The notes under the pieces are model-generated. The model did not search any database. It saw only the letters and a list, made by a program, of their open reading frames with translations, and was not told where the DNA came from. From positions 1 to 56,579 of the forward strand of contig PLRS01000014.1 of the NCBI GenBank assembly GCA_003164035.1: a DNA stretch of 56,579 nucleotides. Reading direction: 5' to 3'. Source of the DNA: Bryobacterales bacterium (lineage in GTDB: Bacteria; Acidobacteriota; Terriglobia; Bryobacterales; Bryobacteraceae). Position numbers and translations under genes: made by a program. Below, piece by piece: positions 55,075 to 56,579 of this stretch. Every line of letters starts with the position of its first letter. The stretch's first letter is position 1.

Positions 55075-55103
55075 CCGAGCCGCGACCGTGAGGGAGCGGT
55101 TGC
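55075..55103. repeat. Dispersed repeat A, third copy (inverted)
   Basis: CCGAGCCGCGACCGTGAGGG then AGCGGTTGC is the reverse complement of the unit at 8156-8187, nearly exact. It lies in the gap between lhr and the TIGR03437-type pseudogene. Confidence 0.75.
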
Positions 55104-55167
55104 CGGGAACTAACTCCCCCCAAAATCGGTTAAGAACCCGTGGCCGAGATCTGTCAACCGACCACCC

Positions 55168-55951
55168 TCACTGGCCGGCAACGTATACCTGGAAACCCAG
55201 GCTTTGTACCGAAGAAAGCAGGCTCAATAAAATCGCGTTGTCCGCGGCCCACGAGGGCGCATAGGCAACCACCGCGAAGTCGATCTGGCTGACCCCGGCG
55301 ACCTTGTACGGCGCTGGCCCTGCGTATGTCACCTCGAAACTGGTGTAAGAGGGGGCGATGGGGCAAGGCACAGGACCCACACCTGGGTGGCAGGGCTCGA
55401 AAGCCGGCTGTAATGCCTCGACCACCACCGGCAGAACGTTGTTGGGCAGGGGAGCCCCACCAGCGTTCCATCGGCCTGTGCCGGAGTGATCGGACCCAGA
55501 CCCGTCGCCCATACCGAAACGATGGATCCCACCGGCGCCGGATTATCCGCCGAGTTGATGGTCCCGTCCTGATTCACCGCCGCGGCGTGGACACCATCCA
55601 CGGTGAACACTCCCGGAGCAGCCTGCGCCACCGGCAACGTTAGGCAATTCGTATTCGCGTTGTTGTATGTGACGCAGACCTCGGTGTTCCCCCCGGGCGT
55701 CAACGACCACGGCGCCACCGCGTCGATCTCCTCGTCCTGCACCCACAGCAGCGGTGCAGTTTTGTTACCGAGGAGTTAGTACTGTCGCCGGCCGAAAGAA
55801 TGTAGAGCGCCCCGTAACTGTCCGCCGCAATCCGCGTAACATTGAGCGGAAGCCACTCGCTGTAGTCTACGCCCAGCAGGAAGCCGGGCGGCTGCGCCAT
55901 CGCACCGGCCGCGATCGACAGCGCCAGACCGAGTAAGCCTCGCACACGCAT
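55168..55951 (-). pseudogene. Decayed exported protein with acidobacterial TIGR03437-type C-terminal module
   Basis: The start is a good signal peptide (MRVRGLLGLALSIAAGAMAQ) followed by 'RIAADSYGALYILSAG', the opening of a repeat/propeller protein. Near 55750 the frame shifts and jumps straight to the C-terminal module ('EVCVTYNNANTNCLTLPVAQAAPGVFTVDG', 'VGSIVSVWATGLGP'). A second shift lies in a run of four C on the minus strand (55449-55452); one more C would restore '...LPNNVLPVVV... YKVAGVSQIDF'. The middle part, normally several hundred residues, is absent. The gene cannot make its product as read; sequencing error could explain the C-run but not the missing middle. Confidence 0.75.
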
Positions 55952-56353
55952 AATGCAATCCGAGCACGTCGGCTGCCGGAAAAGCGCCTTTGAAATCAAT
56001 GGCTTCCTCAAATCCGCGTATCCCTATGACACAACGCGGTTCGCGCCGGTGCACAGCCTTGGCATACAGCGGATCGGGCATTGCCGGTCCCATAACGTTC
56101 CCCGGCCATCCACGGCACGCTCAATCCAATCCCTGCAACCACTTACAGCCTTCGCCTTCTCCTCCGCCCCCTACCCGTGTCGTACAGTATAGTCGGGGAG
56201 TCGAACCGCGGAACTCTCGTTCTCGTGGAGCGGACTCCCAGTCTGCCACGCCGGGACTCCTCCCGGCGCGCTTCTTCGCATCGGCTGTTACCGAACGCCG
56301 GAACGGCCGCTGCTGAACTTGGCTCGACATACATTCCTCAGGAGCTCGAAACC
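55952..56353. other. Intergenic region without recognisable gene
   Basis: 402 bp between the pseudogene start and the last gene. It contains a tRNA T-arm-like GTCGAACC near 56193 but no acceptor or anticodon arms around it, and a GCCGGGACTCCTCCCGGC hairpin near 56249. Nothing else stands out. Confidence 0.5.
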
Positions 56354-56579
56354 ATGACCTACGAACCGTCATCTCCCTCTTCGAAACCCCGCTACCCCCG
56401 CGCCCTCAACGCCTACCGCCACGGCCTCACCGGCCAGGTCCACATCCTCACCCCCGAGGACGAAGTCGCCTACCGGAAGCACTGCAGCGGCATCCACGAG
56501 TCCTTCGCCATCGGCGTCGGCCGACCCACCCACACCTCCGCCGGCAATCCCCAAGTCGACGTCGCCCTCGCCCAAGCCC
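56354..56579 (+). CDS. Acidobacterial hypothetical protein of the 'NAYRHGLTG' type (5' part, runs off the right edge)
   Basis: The first 75 residues are visible (MTYEPSSPSSKPRYPRALNAYRHG start). The segment RHGLTGQVHILTPEDEVAYRKHC, then GIHESF, is the hallmark of a widespread acidobacterial family of unknown function whose members continue with a long helical region. No signal peptide. Nothing can be said about its role. Confidence 0.7.
   Translation, partial: MTYEPSSPSSKPRYPRALNAYRHGLTGQVHILTPEDEVAYRKHCSGIHESFAIGVGRPTHTSAGNPQVDVALAQA

Noticed and set aside
56185-56260. tRNA-like GTCGAACC and nearby stems
   Set aside because: The T-arm stem does not pair, and no acceptor stem, anticodon arm or CCA-side geometry could be built on either strand.

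Overview
The window is GC-rich and gene-dense and looks like the chromosome of a member of the Acidobacteriota, most likely near Solibacter/Bryobacter. The evidence is a set of lineage habits: a large orphan MacB/FtsX-type permease of the acidobacterial duplicated orphan permease (ADOP) kind plus the remains of a second, a decayed protein ending in the acidobacterial TIGR03437-like C-terminal module, a 3'-edge gene of the 'NAYRHGLTG' hypothetical family, and several dispersed palindromic repeats that recur within the window. No rRNA, tRNA, CRISPR array, integrase or transposase gene was found.

Layout. 1-5421: 3' part of a GH51 arabinofuranosidase, a CHASE sensor kinase and an ADOP permease. 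5535-16189 (minus strand): nine co-directional genes encoding the parts specific to the Wood-Werkman (succinate/methylmalonyl-CoA) propionate cycle: a transcarboxylase 5S-like subunit, 12S-like carboxyltransferase, small accessory subunit, biotin carrier, methylmalonyl-CoA epimerase, both mutase subunits, the MeaB chaperone and a succinyl-CoA/propionyl-CoA type CoA-transferase. 16613-20036: comM, a lower-GC island with a TIR-like gene cut by palindromic repeats, and a NIPSNAP protein. 20264-27605: secreted carbohydrate-related enzymes (CE1-like esterase, GH42, enolase-superfamily dehydratase), a lipoprotein with a TonB-C-like tail, a small Cys protein and a SDR-like protein. 27722-28936: arsR-arsM with a readable promoter. 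29665-33615: a giant one-protein two-component system. 33647-39471: a zinc alcohol dehydrogenase, then an ADOP permease and a GntR regulator that are both cut at their 5' ends and joined head to head, then an esterase. 39477-45266 (minus): a GAF-fused glucan phosphorylase, folP, tyrS, a small hypothetical gene and a bifunctional-nuclease family gene. 45368-56579: a propeller-phosphoesterase, a GH57 enzyme, a toxin-antitoxin pair, an Lhr helicase, a pseudogene and a partial hypothetical gene.

How the genes work together. The 5535-16189 cluster is the main functional unit. Its products could convert pyruvate plus methylmalonyl-CoA to oxaloacetate plus propionyl-CoA, exchange CoA with succinate and regenerate methylmalonyl-CoA, the cycle known from Propionibacterium. 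The two glycan-active enzymes (GAF-GlgP and GH57) sit about 6 kb apart and suggest storage-glucan turnover, while GH51, GH42 and the esterases suggest a plant-polymer diet feeding that metabolism. These pathway links are inferences from family membership and gene order. Nothing here was tested by a database search.
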